Source: Vibrio europaeus (GTDB taxonomy: Bacteria > Pseudomonadota > Gammaproteobacteria > Enterobacterales > Vibrionaceae). Taken from it: DNA of 64,000 bases. Below the pieces are notes generated by a model, which was not told where the DNA came from, did no database searches, and saw nothing but the letters and a program-made list of their open reading frames with translations. Shown one piece after another: positions 56,329-64,000 of this stretch. How positions within the stretch are numbered: the first letter of the stretch is position 1; the number at the start of each line of letters is the position of its first letter. The stretch spans positions 620,001 through 684,000 of the forward strand of contig NZ_LUAX01000001.1 in NCBI RefSeq assembly GCF_001695575.1. Direction: 5' to 3'. Position numbers and translations under genes: made by a program.

Positions 56329-56556
56329 CTAGCGCTGTAGCTGGCGTTTATAGTCTTCCAAATAACCTTCACTGCGCAAACTATCAACGGCAAATTGCAG
56401 TTCCTCATCGCTCATTGAGAAGCAACTTGATTTACCGGTCATACCATTCAAATATTCGTGATACTCCATCTCAGTGAAGTGACCAATACGGTCAACGAGC
56501 AGACTCTTAATGCCTTGATGAATAAGTCGATAATATGTGTGACGTTGAACTTCCAT
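56329..56556 (-). CDS. Small hypothetical protein upstream of yciB
   Basis: A 75-residue soluble protein (MEVQRHTYYRLIHQGIKSLL ... GYLEDYKRQLQR) that looks helical. It has an AAGGGGAA ribosome-binding site 6 bp before its ATG. No known domain is recognised. It runs co-directionally into yciB after a 105-bp gap and could share a transcript with it. Confidence 0.55.
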   Translation of the reverse strand: MEVQRHTYYRLIHQGIKSLLVDRIGHFTEMEYHEYLNGMTGKSSCFSMSDEELQFAVDSLRSEGYLEDYKRQLQR

Positions 56557-56765
56557 AACGTTCCCCTTACATCTAGCAAAGCGTGGTAATGCCGCTTTTC
56601 TGTTACCATGCGGGAATCAAGCATATTCGGTGCCACTGAAAACGGAATGCTAGGTATGGCTTTATAGGCTATTCAAAACACGCAGTATTTTTCGGATTGA
56701 GAATAGAATTGAGCGACTGCGGTTACAATCAATAAGCAATCTGCGAGTCAATTTGGGAATAGGGT

Positions 56766-56785
56766 TGCCAATCTATTGACTGGCA
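56766..56785 (-). other. Hairpin downstream of the luxN paralogue
   Basis: On the minus strand TGCCAGTC / GATTGGCA pair (one G-T) around loop AATA, 28 bp after the kinase stop. No T-run follows, so it is at best a weak terminator. Confidence 0.4.
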
Positions 56786-56813
56786 CTGGTTCTGTTAGAG
56801 TGACACCCCCCCC

Positions 56814-58922
56814 TCAGTTCAGAGCAGCGCTCACTAATAGACTCCCCGGCTTAGGGTTAAGTCTTAATAGGTCGTTAAGTGATGGGCTAGCAGCCGGAAA
56901 AGTCAGTTTGAACTCCGTATACCTATCTATCTCTGAATGGCAACTGATAGACCCACCAAAAGAAGTCATCACGCGTTGGCAATAGCCTAACCCCAAGCCA
57001 CTACCTCCACTCTTGTTATGACTGAAAAAGTCATCAAATATTTGGGCAATCAAGTGTTCTGGTATTCCTGGACCAGTATCACGAAAGAGTAGGTAGTTCT
57101 CGTGGTGACCTTTTTTTAGTTGAATTGAAATCCTGCTTTTAGGATACGAATCGAAATAGTAAGTAGCGTTTCGCACAAGATTAAACAGGACGAAACTAAA
57201 CAAAGTATCATTAATCTCTACCACAAAATCATGTTCGAAATCTAGGTGGACCCTATCGCGCATAGTTTCATTCTCAAAACCGTATTGATCAATCGCGGAA
57301 CAAACCACAGAGGAGACGAGTGATGGAACAACGGGCGCTTGATCGAGTGAAGCTTGGCCCAGTTCTCGCGTTATGATATCAATTAATTGATGACTTCGAG
57401 TGATGGCTTTATTCCCTTTATTGACATGGTACTTTAGCTGCTCGGTCGAGTTGGGTTGTTTGAGAGCTTGTTCAATGAGCTCAAATTCAAGTTGCAGCTG
57501 GGCAAAGGGGTTACGCATCTCATGTGCTATTGAACTTGCTAAAGCTTGTGACTGCCGGACTTCACGCTCATAGTTTATATGTACTTGAACTTTGTTTAGT
57601 ACTTTTTCAAGTGCCGAGAGCTCTTCATATGAAAAATGAACCCCTTCAGATTTTGAGCTTGAAACCAAAATGTGCGACAGCTTATTTTTACTTTCGAAGA
57701 GTGGGACGACCAAGGCTGATTCGAATTTACTCATATTGCTGTGAACAAGGCTAAGCGTTTGATCATTTGAGTTGAGCAATTCTTCTTCTACCTCTTCAAT
57801 GACCAATGAGGTTCCATGACTCTCAAAGTAGTTTCGATACAAATTCACATCATGATAGTCGCCTAACAAGCGAAGTTTATCTTTTGGTACGCCCAAATAG
57901 TCAGCCAAGCTCGCCATAGCGCGAGTCGGGGAAGATTGAAACTCATCTTCTAGCCGAGATATTTTTTCTACGGGATGGATAGGGTCTCGATACATGATTA
58001 TGCTGATTGCTTTTTGGACAAACCGATGGAGTATTTGCCAAGTTATTCCTATGAGTAGAACTAGGAATAAAGCATCGGGAAGTCCTAGCTGTGTAATAGG
58101 AACGAAAGACGCGACAGTTGTGGCATATAGTAATGCGGTAGAGGCGATACTAACGAAGATAAAACAGATGTATTTCGGACTGTAAAAGCGCGATGTAAGC
58201 AGGGCATACCCCATGAACAGCATTTCACTAAGAGACAAGGTCGGGGGAAGCCAAGTTAGTGAGAAATTGTCAAAAAAGAAAGTCATGCCAACCTGAATAA
58301 CTGCGGTGGAGCACATGAATATAGTGATACCCATGATCATGTAATTGGTGCGCGTTTTACGTATTCGGTTACGACTCTTTTTTAGCGAGAGAAGATTAAC
58401 GAAAGTTAACAGCACTAAGATGATGAAGCCTAGAAAGAAATACTTAGTGTAAGGACCAAACTTCAACTGAAAATTACTGGGCCCAATAATGTCGATGCCT
58501 AGAATTGTGCCTCCGGGCATTAAGTTGCTGATAACGCCATACAAGGTAATGTTAGCAACTAGAATATCTTGCCATAACGCAACGCTTTTATTCGTGTAGT
58601 GCTTATGCAGTTTAGAGATAAAACAGTAGGCTGAGACAAAAGCGAGTAGTGTCGCTAGGTTGGCAACAATTGCCATGTTAATCGCGACACTATCTCCAAA
58701 TCTTACAAGCAGATCCGTATGGAAATAGCAGTTGCTTAGCGTCCAGAAGAAAACACCCGCGGTATAGCAAATATAATAGGTGTACTGTTTTAAACTCAGG
58801 GTCCCGTGACGTTTTGCCAGAGCAGTACAAAAATAACCTGCCCAAACGAGGACAAGAAAAGAGGTCGAGAGTAATACGACCGCTTTGGGATACATCATTT
58901 GAAGCAATAGATAACTGAACAT
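56814..58922 (-). CDS. LuxN-like sensor histidine kinase lacking the receiver domain
   Basis: A 702-residue inner-membrane kinase, paralogue of the adjacent LuxN. Residues 1-677 align with LuxN without a gap. The N-terminal multi-pass sensor (about 1-300) keeps the segment GPSNFQLKFGPYTKYFFLG that matches the LuxN ligand-binding region. The kinase is intact by motif: phospho-acceptor H467 in SIAHEMRNPF, N-box FVLFNLVRNA, G-boxes DTGPGIP and GGSGLGLGYC. After FPAA (675-678) it ends in a 24-residue tail with no receiver domain. It probably senses an acyl-homoserine lactone, but its phosphate target is unclear. Codon use and direction are as in luxN. Confidence 0.88.
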   Translation of the reverse strand: MFSYLLLQMMYPKAVVLLSTSFLVLVWAGYFCTALAKRHGTLSLKQYTYYICYTAGVFFWTLSNCYFHTDLLVRFGDSVAINMAIVANLATLLAFVSAYCFISKLHKHYTNKSVALWQDILVANITLYGVISNLMPGGTILGIDIIGPSNFQLKFGPYTKYFFLGFIILVLLTFVNLLSLKKSRNRIRKTRTNYMIMGITIFMCSTAVIQVGMTFFFDNFSLTWLPPTLSLSEMLFMGYALLTSRFYSPKYICFIFVSIASTALLYATTVASFVPITQLGLPDALFLVLLIGITWQILHRFVQKAISIIMYRDPIHPVEKISRLEDEFQSSPTRAMASLADYLGVPKDKLRLLGDYHDVNLYRNYFESHGTSLVIEEVEEELLNSNDQTLSLVHSNMSKFESALVVPLFESKNKLSHILVSSSKSEGVHFSYEELSALEKVLNKVQVHINYEREVRQSQALASSIAHEMRNPFAQLQLEFELIEQALKQPNSTEQLKYHVNKGNKAITRSHQLIDIITRELGQASLDQAPVVPSLVSSVVCSAIDQYGFENETMRDRVHLDFEHDFVVEINDTLFSFVLFNLVRNATYYFDSYPKSRISIQLKKGHHENYLLFRDTGPGIPEHLIAQIFDDFFSHNKSGGSGLGLGYCQRVMTSFGGSISCHSEIDRYTEFKLTFPAASPSLNDLLRLNPKPGSLLVSAALN

Positions 58923-59299
58923 ATTGTTCCGATTTACCAGTATTTGACGTTGTTAAAACTGATCCGATATTTTTTGTTTGTATGGTGGGTCCTAGTGAAA
59001 GCATTACAGGTAAGTCTAAGATTTATCGTTTTATGGTGGACTTACAGCAGCTCACGACTAAAGTCGGATCAGAGTTTGGAGGTCTTGTTTACCTTAAGTG
59101 GAGTTTTGTGCAATTTATTTCTTATGAACACCTGAGGAATATCCCACTTTTTCGGAATGAATAGTCCGTTCTATGATGGAAGACAAAATATTGGCTTTAC
59201 TTATTGATATATTTGGTGGGGAACCAAAAAATATTTTATTTCATATACTTACAAGGCTAGGGCGGTGAGTGGGACCGCCCTAACTTAATGAGATGCGAT
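58923..59299 (-). promoter_or_regulatory. Spacer between luxN and its paralogue
   Basis: 377 bp without a supported gene. Next to the luxN stop lies a strong hairpin (59258-59282). The rest, AT-rich in part, may hold a separate promoter for the paralogue. Short plus-strand readings of about 60 codons here lack ribosome-binding sites and family likeness. Confidence 0.4.
59258..59282 (-). terminator. Hairpin after luxN without a T-run
   Basis: Perfect 9-bp stem TAGGGCGGT / ACCGCCCTA with a 7-base loop, 17 bp after the luxN stop. The minus-strand sequence beyond is GCCTTGTAAG, so intrinsic termination should be weak; mRNA 3' protection or partial read-through is possible. Confidence 0.5.
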
Positions 59300-61807
59300 T
59301 TAATGGATACTCATGGGTAAGGCCGATTTCAACATTTGATCAAGCGCTTCCTTAGTTGTTGGTTTTGACAGTCGCCCATCCATCAGTTCACTGATCATAG
59401 TGAGTTCACGTTCTCCGGATTCTCCTGACAGAGCAATAATAGGTATGGTCGGGAAGGAGCGTTTAATGATACTCGCCGCTTCAAAACCATTCATGACTGG
59501 CATCTGAATATCCATAAACACCAGATCAATTGGGTTGTTTTGAATAATCTCAATAGCCACTTTACCATTGTTGGCTAATACAACTCCGTAGCCAAGTTGC
59601 TCTAAGTAGAGTTTCACTAAGGTACGTTGAATTTCTTTATCATCAACGACTAAGATCATGTGCGCAGGGCTTACGCCAAAGTTGAGTTCGCCATTGGATA
59701 CAGCAAGAGGGGGAGTGGTAACTTCCGATCTAAGTTCTGTCTTAGGTTTGTTGGCCTGAGTAGCCGCGACATTGGTTGCTGGGAAAGTAAGCTTAAACTC
59801 AGTAAAACTTCCAACTTCTGAATGACAGCTGATCGATCCTCCAAATGACGCCATGACTCGTTGACAATAGCCAAGGCCCAAACCACTTCCACCGCTTTTG
59901 TTATGGCTGAAGAAATCATCAAAAATTCGAGTTAGCAGCTCGGCAGGAATGCCTGGTCCTGTATCACGGAACAGCACGTAGTTTTCATACTGACCTTGCT
60001 CGGTACGTATTTCGATGTGGCTATTTGGATAAGAATCAAAATAGTAGATGGCATTGCGTAGCAGGTTGAATAACACGAAGTTAAAAAGAGTGTCATTGAT
60101 TTTTGCTACGAAGTCTTCATCCAGATCTAGCACAATACGATTTAGCTCACTGTCATTGTCAAAGCCATATTGGTTTATCGCGCTATTAATTGCACCATGA
60201 ATCAAAGTGGCTTCAGAGGGCTCTTGGTCGAGTGATGAACTATTGACTTCGCGAAGTATGATATCGATGAGCTGTCTACCTCGTTTGATAGCTTGCTTTC
60301 CCTTGTCCACGTGCTGCAGAAGGGTATTTGAATCTACAGGCGACAGCAGTTTTTGATTGAGAGACTCAAACTCGAATTGTACCTGTGCGAGCGGGTTTCT
60401 CATTTCGTGCGCGATTGAGTTTGCGAGTGCTTGTGATTGGCGTACTTTCTGCTCGTAATTAATATGAACTTGGACTTTTTGTATCACTCTCTCTAGTGCT
60501 TTGAGCTCTTCAAAAGAAAAGTTCACGTCACCTTGTTTATGGCTAGAAACCAGTACGTGAGAGAGTTTATTTTTACCTTCGTAGATGGGCAGAACTAGTG
60601 CAGACTCCATTTGGTTCATGCTGCTATGAATCGTTGAGAGCTCCTTGTTACGGTTCTTCTCAATCGCATCTTCGATTTCATCAATGACCAAAGGCGTCGT
60701 GTGGTTCTCAAAATAAGATCGGTACATGCTGGCACCTTGGTAGTCATCAAGGAGTTTTAATTTGTCACTTGGTACTCCAAGATAGCTTGCCAAAGCTTCT
60801 ATAGCCTGACTCGGAGATTTTTGGAACTCATCTTCTAACTGAGCAATTTTCTCAGTAGGTGAGACTGGTGAGCCATATAAGGCATAGGTTAAGCAAGTTC
60901 TGACTAGGCGTGAGGTGTACGGCCAAGAAAGACCAATGGCCATAATAGCTAAAACACCAGTCGCGGTGCTTACATAATCTAATGGTTTGAAGAGAGTGAC
61001 GACAAAGGTGTATACAGCCGCAGTGACAATTAAAGAGCATCCAACAAGACAAAGGTACCTAAAACTATAAAAACGCGATGCTAGTATTGCATAGCCCATA
61101 AACAGCATTTCACTAATTGAGAGTGCTGGTGGCAGCCAAGTGAGTGAAAAGTTGTTGAAGAAATAGGTAAAGCCAAGTTGAATCACTGCAGTAGACGCCA
61201 TAAATATGGTCATGCCAAGAATCATGTAGTTGATTCTTGTGCGTCGAACTCGGCTGCTACAACGTTTTATTGACAGTAGATTCAAGAAGGTCAGAGCAAA
61301 TAGAAGTGTAAGTCCAATAAAGAATGGGCGAGTGTACTCGCCAAACTCAAGCATAAACTGGCTTGGGCCTTCTATCACGACGCCTTTAATTGTTAGATCA
61401 GGAACGATGTTGATGATCGTGCAAAATATCATCGTTAAACCTGCTAACAGCAACTGCCACGAGCTAGGCCTACTGCTCGTGTAGTGTTTTTTTAACTTAG
61501 CAGAGAAATAGTATGCTGAGCTGAAGGCTAACAGGGCCGAAAGATTCGCAACCACCGCCATCGTCGCACCGACATTCGGCCCCCACTCAACCAACCATCC
61601 ACTGTGGAAGTAGGCGTTACTCAGTATCCATACAAACAAGCCTAGAGTATAGGTCACATAGTAGACATACTGCTTGAGACTTTGAGCACCATGTTTTTTC
61701 GCTAATGTAGAACAAAAGTACCCCGCCCAGACAAAAACAAGCAAAGCAGTCAGGATAAGGACGACTGCTTTTGGGTAGAGTAGCTGCTGTGTAATGTAAC
61801 TAAGCAT
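59300..61807 (-). CDS. luxN: Hybrid sensor kinase LuxN (AI-1 receptor)
   Basis: An 835-residue inner-membrane hybrid kinase, receptor for the acyl-homoserine lactone made by LuxM. The multi-pass sensor (about 1-300) contains GPSQFMLEFGEYTRPFFIG and FSLTWLPPALSISEMLF, as in V. harveyi LuxN. The kinase has H467 in SIAHEMRNPL, N-box FVLFNLLRNA and G-box GGSGLGLGYC. The receiver domain (about 717-830) has D766 in FMDIQMPVMNG and K815. Known LuxN acts as kinase at low signal and phosphatase at high signal, through LuxU and LuxO. Its start overlaps luxM by 8 bp. Confidence 0.95.
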   Translation of the reverse strand: MLSYITQQLLYPKAVVLILTALLVFVWAGYFCSTLAKKHGAQSLKQYVYYVTYTLGLFVWILSNAYFHSGWLVEWGPNVGATMAVVANLSALLAFSSAYYFSAKLKKHYTSSRPSSWQLLLAGLTMIFCTIINIVPDLTIKGVVIEGPSQFMLEFGEYTRPFFIGLTLLFALTFLNLLSIKRCSSRVRRTRINYMILGMTIFMASTAVIQLGFTYFFNNFSLTWLPPALSISEMLFMGYAILASRFYSFRYLCLVGCSLIVTAAVYTFVVTLFKPLDYVSTATGVLAIMAIGLSWPYTSRLVRTCLTYALYGSPVSPTEKIAQLEDEFQKSPSQAIEALASYLGVPSDKLKLLDDYQGASMYRSYFENHTTPLVIDEIEDAIEKNRNKELSTIHSSMNQMESALVLPIYEGKNKLSHVLVSSHKQGDVNFSFEELKALERVIQKVQVHINYEQKVRQSQALANSIAHEMRNPLAQVQFEFESLNQKLLSPVDSNTLLQHVDKGKQAIKRGRQLIDIILREVNSSSLDQEPSEATLIHGAINSAINQYGFDNDSELNRIVLDLDEDFVAKINDTLFNFVLFNLLRNAIYYFDSYPNSHIEIRTEQGQYENYVLFRDTGPGIPAELLTRIFDDFFSHNKSGGSGLGLGYCQRVMASFGGSISCHSEVGSFTEFKLTFPATNVAATQANKPKTELRSEVTTPPLAVSNGELNFGVSPAHMILVVDDKEIQRTLVKLYLEQLGYGVVLANNGKVAIEIIQNNPIDLVFMDIQMPVMNGFEAASIIKRSFPTIPIIALSGESGERELTMISELMDGRLSKPTTKEALDQMLKSALPMSIH

Positions 61808-63002
61808 ATTGTAGCTCTTGTCCTTGATGTCTGTGCTGCTTCAATTGAGTAATGGTACTGACTTTGTAGTTGCGATAACTGCATTCAGACAAAGCTTGGC
61901 TAAGGGGCTTGATAAACCAAAGTCCCTTATAGGTGGCAAATCCAGAATCGGAAACGTGGCAATAGCTCATTTTTAAGTACGCGCCATTGGTGAGGCTTTG
62001 GTAATACTGAATCATCAACGGTTGCTCTATAACAACGAAAGCAACTTGAAAGCAGAGCTTTTCGAGTTGCGCCATCAGTCTTTTTTGAGACAAATAAAGG
62101 CTGAAAATTTTCTGGCTTTGATTACCGCTGACAGTCAAACGGACAATCTCACAACATTTTTCTTGGACAGCAATATTTTGCCAAAGTGCATTCTCAAATT
62201 TTGCCGACGAAGTATCACTGATCTCGATATCAGAACACAAGAGATCTAAGTTAACTAATTGGCGATGCATCTCAACTTGATTGAGCAATGTCCAACATGA
62301 GGTTTGAAAAAATGGCGAGAAATAGAGCCAATTGTCGGCTTCCTTATGATGGTTGACCTTGGCAGTCGAGACGATTACTGGGAAAGATAAATCTGAAACT
62401 AGCTGGGCAAGGATGAAATGACTACCGTGAGCAGAGACTTCGATTTCATACAGCATCTCGAACCACTGCTGCTCCGAAACAAAGGTTGCTAGGTTAATTA
62501 GCATTACGGCATCTGGTAGTTCCATTGCGTAGCCGCTATGCAGCGTGTAATAGAGTTCTGCATGGTTTTCGATATTGTCGATGACACTATCGACGAAATC
62601 TTCTTCATTTTGGGTAAGTTTGGGTAAGGAGTCTAGTTCCAAACGACGAGGCTGATTTTGATACTTGCTTTTGATTTTCCAGATATTAAAAGCACACCAA
62701 GCCTGTGCCCAGTTATCAAACAAGTTTAGCGCTCTTTGTTCGAAATCATGCCATTGCTGTGGCTCATCTTTTAAAGGATAGTTGACGTTAACGAAGTAAT
62801 AAGGTGATTGGAGCTTGGTTGCGATGTTTTTGTAGCGAAGTGAGCTATCCTGTTCACTTATTTGAGCGAGTCGCTCGTTAAGCACATGTTTAAAAAAGTG
62901 ATTACTATCGACACCAAAAAGTGTTTCGACCTGCTCAAACAAAGCACATGCGTGCCCCTTGTCCTCTTTTTCAAAAAGGGACGAATCAAAATTGTTAGCC
63001 AT
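61800..63002 (-). CDS. luxM: Acyl-homoserine lactone synthase LuxM (LuxM/AinS family)
   Basis: Cytosolic synthase of 400 residues of the LuxM/AinS/VanM family, distinct from LuxI; it makes the AI-1 acyl-homoserine lactone (3-hydroxy-C4 type in V. harveyi). The identification rests on length, the overlapping luxN immediately downstream, and overall likeness to the family; I could not align it to a reference. The ATG has no good ribosome-binding site. The acyl chain cannot be told from sequence. It is the first gene of the probable luxM-luxN unit. Confidence 0.88.
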   Translation of the reverse strand: MANNFDSSLFEKEDKGHACALFEQVETLFGVDSNHFFKHVLNERLAQISEQDSSLRYKNIATKLQSPYYFVNVNYPLKDEPQQWHDFEQRALNLFDNWAQAWCAFNIWKIKSKYQNQPRRLELDSLPKLTQNEEDFVDSVIDNIENHAELYYTLHSGYAMELPDAVMLINLATFVSEQQWFEMLYEIEVSAHGSHFILAQLVSDLSFPVIVSTAKVNHHKEADNWLYFSPFFQTSCWTLLNQVEMHRQLVNLDLLCSDIEISDTSSAKFENALWQNIAVQEKCCEIVRLTVSGNQSQKIFSLYLSQKRLMAQLEKLCFQVAFVVIEQPLMIQYYQSLTNGAYLKMSYCHVSDSGFATYKGLWFIKPLSQALSECSYRNYKVSTITQLKQHRHQGQELQYA

Positions 63003-63550
63003 AGACGTTTGTATAATTATTTTGTTTATTTTGGCTAACCAGTATTCATATAGGTGCCTATTTGTGCAATTGAATTAGTATGTTTATGCTAATTGATCGG
63101 GTGTTAATATTAATATTAGTGATGCAGGGCACGTAATAAATGAGAGGGTAGTCTGTTTTAGGAGAGTTGTGTTTGAGGATTGCAGTTCCGGTGAACGAGC
63201 TGGTAACCCTGTTTTTTGCTTTTAGTCGTGTTTTGTTACCCATATCAGTGTTTTACCTTCATACCTATTCTGATTTGAGATAAATATCTAACAATCTTAT
63301 TAATAGTGGTCTAATCTTCTGGCTTCAATTATCTATAAATGCCAATAATTGGTGGAAATCCTGCCTTTTTAGAGGGCTATCTTGTTGTTTTGACGGTTAA
63401 TTTGCACTCATTGAAGAAAAAAGTTGGCGAAAATCATAAGCTTGGCATACACTTTCCAAGGTAAAGCCGATATGTTGTTGATTGGCTTGGTGAAATGTTT
63501 AGGTGCTGCCTTGCGGCGGCAATGTTTAACACAGCTTTGAGGAAAGTTTT
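63003..63550. promoter_or_regulatory. Divergent control region of luxM and ihfA
   Basis: 548 bp without a supported gene, AT-rich. It must hold promoters for luxM (minus) and ihfA (plus). It contains the palindrome at 63275-63294 listed separately and TTAATATTAATATT near 63104-63117. The part just before ihfA has AGGAAAG as ribosome-binding site. No pheT sequence precedes ihfA. Confidence 0.5.
63275..63294. promoter_or_regulatory. Palindrome resembling a LuxR/HapR-type operator
   Basis: TTGAGATAAATATCTAACAA has a perfect core AGATA-AA-TATCT (63278-63289) and outer TTG / CAA. It partly resembles the Vibrio LuxR/HapR consensus (TTATTGATAAATTTATCAATAA). It lies about 275 bp upstream of luxM. 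By-eye match only. Confidence 0.35.
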
Positions 63551-63844
63551 ATGGCGCTCACAAAGGCCGATTTGGCTGAGAACCTGTTTGAAAAGCTCGG
63601 ATACAGTAAACGGGATGCCAAGGAAACGGTTGAGGCGTTTTTCGAAGAGATTCGTAAGGCACTGGAAAGTGGCGAACAGGTAAAACTGTCTGGATTCGGT
63701 AATTTTGATCTTCGTGATAAGAATGAACGTCCAGGTCGAAACCCGAAGACAGGTGAAGACATTCCAATCAGTGCACGTCGCGTAGTGACCTTCCGCCCAG
63801 GGCAAAAATTAAAAGCCCGCGTTGAAAACATTAAGGTTGACTAA
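63551..63844 (+). CDS. ihfA: Integration host factor subunit alpha
   Basis: DNA-bending nucleoid protein of 97 residues that pairs with IHF-beta. It shows [17 protein letters not shown] at the start and the beta-arm motif [20 protein letters not shown] with the intercalating proline. AGGAAAG precedes the ATG. IHF assists sigma-54 promoters such as pspA. In E. coli ihfA follows pheT; here its upstream neighbour is divergent luxM. Confidence 0.98.
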   Translation: MALTKADLAENLFEKLGYSKRDAKETVEAFFEEIRKALESGEQVKLSGFGNFDLRDKNERPGRNPKTGEDIPISARRVVTFRPGQKLKARVENIKVD

Positions 63845-63872
63845 TTCTTAGCTCGCTAAGAGACACATCCTG

Positions 63873-63939
63873 TATCGGGGCTAGGAGCAATTCTAGTATC
63901 CCCATAGAAAAATACCCCAGCACAGGCTAGGGTATTTTT
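63873..63939 (+). terminator. Two hairpins after ihfA, the second a terminator
   Basis: A first hairpin pairs TAT-c-GGGG-CTAG with CTAG-tat-CCCC-ATA (63873-63905). A second, AAAAATACCC / GGGTATTTTT (63908-63939) with an inner AG/CT pairing, ends in TTTTT and is a clear intrinsic terminator. The last 60 bp of the window show no gene. Confidence 0.8.
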
Positions 63940-64000
63940 GTATTAAGTGTTTGTAACTAAACGTTAGTCTCGTTTCCACAAAGCGTGGCAAAACTTATGT

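Noticed and set aside
56806..56813. Run of eight C (G on the coding strand) as a phase-variation switch for the luxN paralogue
   Set aside because: It lies just after the stop codon, so length changes would not alter the protein; the frames beyond do not encode a receiver domain.
58944..59164. Two overlapping plus-strand readings of about 60 codons between luxN and its paralogue
   Set aside because: No ribosome-binding site, no family likeness, mutually overlapping frames; treated as chance.

Overview
The window comes from a Gammaproteobacterium of the genus Vibrio (family Vibrionaceae). Support for this is the complete his operon order hisGDCBHAFI; the contiguous block sapABCDF / pspF / pspABC / vexIJK, which is a Vibrio arrangement; an adjacent lipase and lipase foldase; a full Tad (Flp) pilus operon; and a luxM-luxN quorum-sensing pair. 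Base composition is moderate and the codon use looks even, with AT-rich islands only at intergenic control regions. No rRNA, tRNA, insertion sequence, prophage or CRISPR array was seen. The sequence reads as an ordinary stretch of Vibrio chromosome.

Layout. 1-6839: histidine biosynthesis operon, entering the window inside hisG and ending at a strong terminator. 6905-10553: a putative metal exporter behind two Fur-box-like sites, a manganese-dependent pyrophosphatase (ppaC), a DUF2750 protein, and a secreted DUF2927 protein that ends the sap operon. 10562-15797: sapABCDF peptide ABC transporter on the minus strand. 15914-18479: pspF divergent from pspABC, with a sigma-54 promoter between them. 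18667-23882: vexIJK RND efflux operon with two adaptors. 23946-33627: tag, lipase and foldase, metC, clsA, a sodium-coupled NSS transporter behind TyrR-like boxes, a chemoreceptor and a pseudouridine synthase. 33606-34571: a SAM methyltransferase overlapping the synthase.

35077-46412 is one long Tad operon: flp, prepilin peptidase, rcpC, rcpA, an RcpB/CpaD-like lipoprotein, tadZ, A, B, C, D, E, F, G and an OmpA protein. Most junctions overlap or are a few bases apart. It is preceded by about 450 bp of AT-rich DNA with an inverted repeat and a helically phased direct repeat. 46428-50524 is a ynjBCD-ynjF-type operon (ABC transporter plus CDP-alcohol phosphatidyltransferase). 50726-56556 holds small proteins: hslJ, two DUF1289 proteins, a surface-repeat protein, a REC-EAL response regulator, a probable AspS pilotin, yciI, yciA, yciB and two unknowns.

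56814-63002, minus strand, is the most interesting region: luxM (acyl-homoserine lactone synthase), a full-length luxN hybrid sensor kinase, and a second luxN paralogue. The two kinases align without gaps over residues 1-677, but the second lacks the C-terminal receiver domain that LuxN uses to pass phosphate to LuxU. A signal synthase with two co-directional copies of its receptor, one without its phosphorelay output, suggests an undescribed variant of the Vibrio AI-1 circuit. ihfA and its terminator close the window; ihfA is not beside pheST here, where it lies in E. coli.
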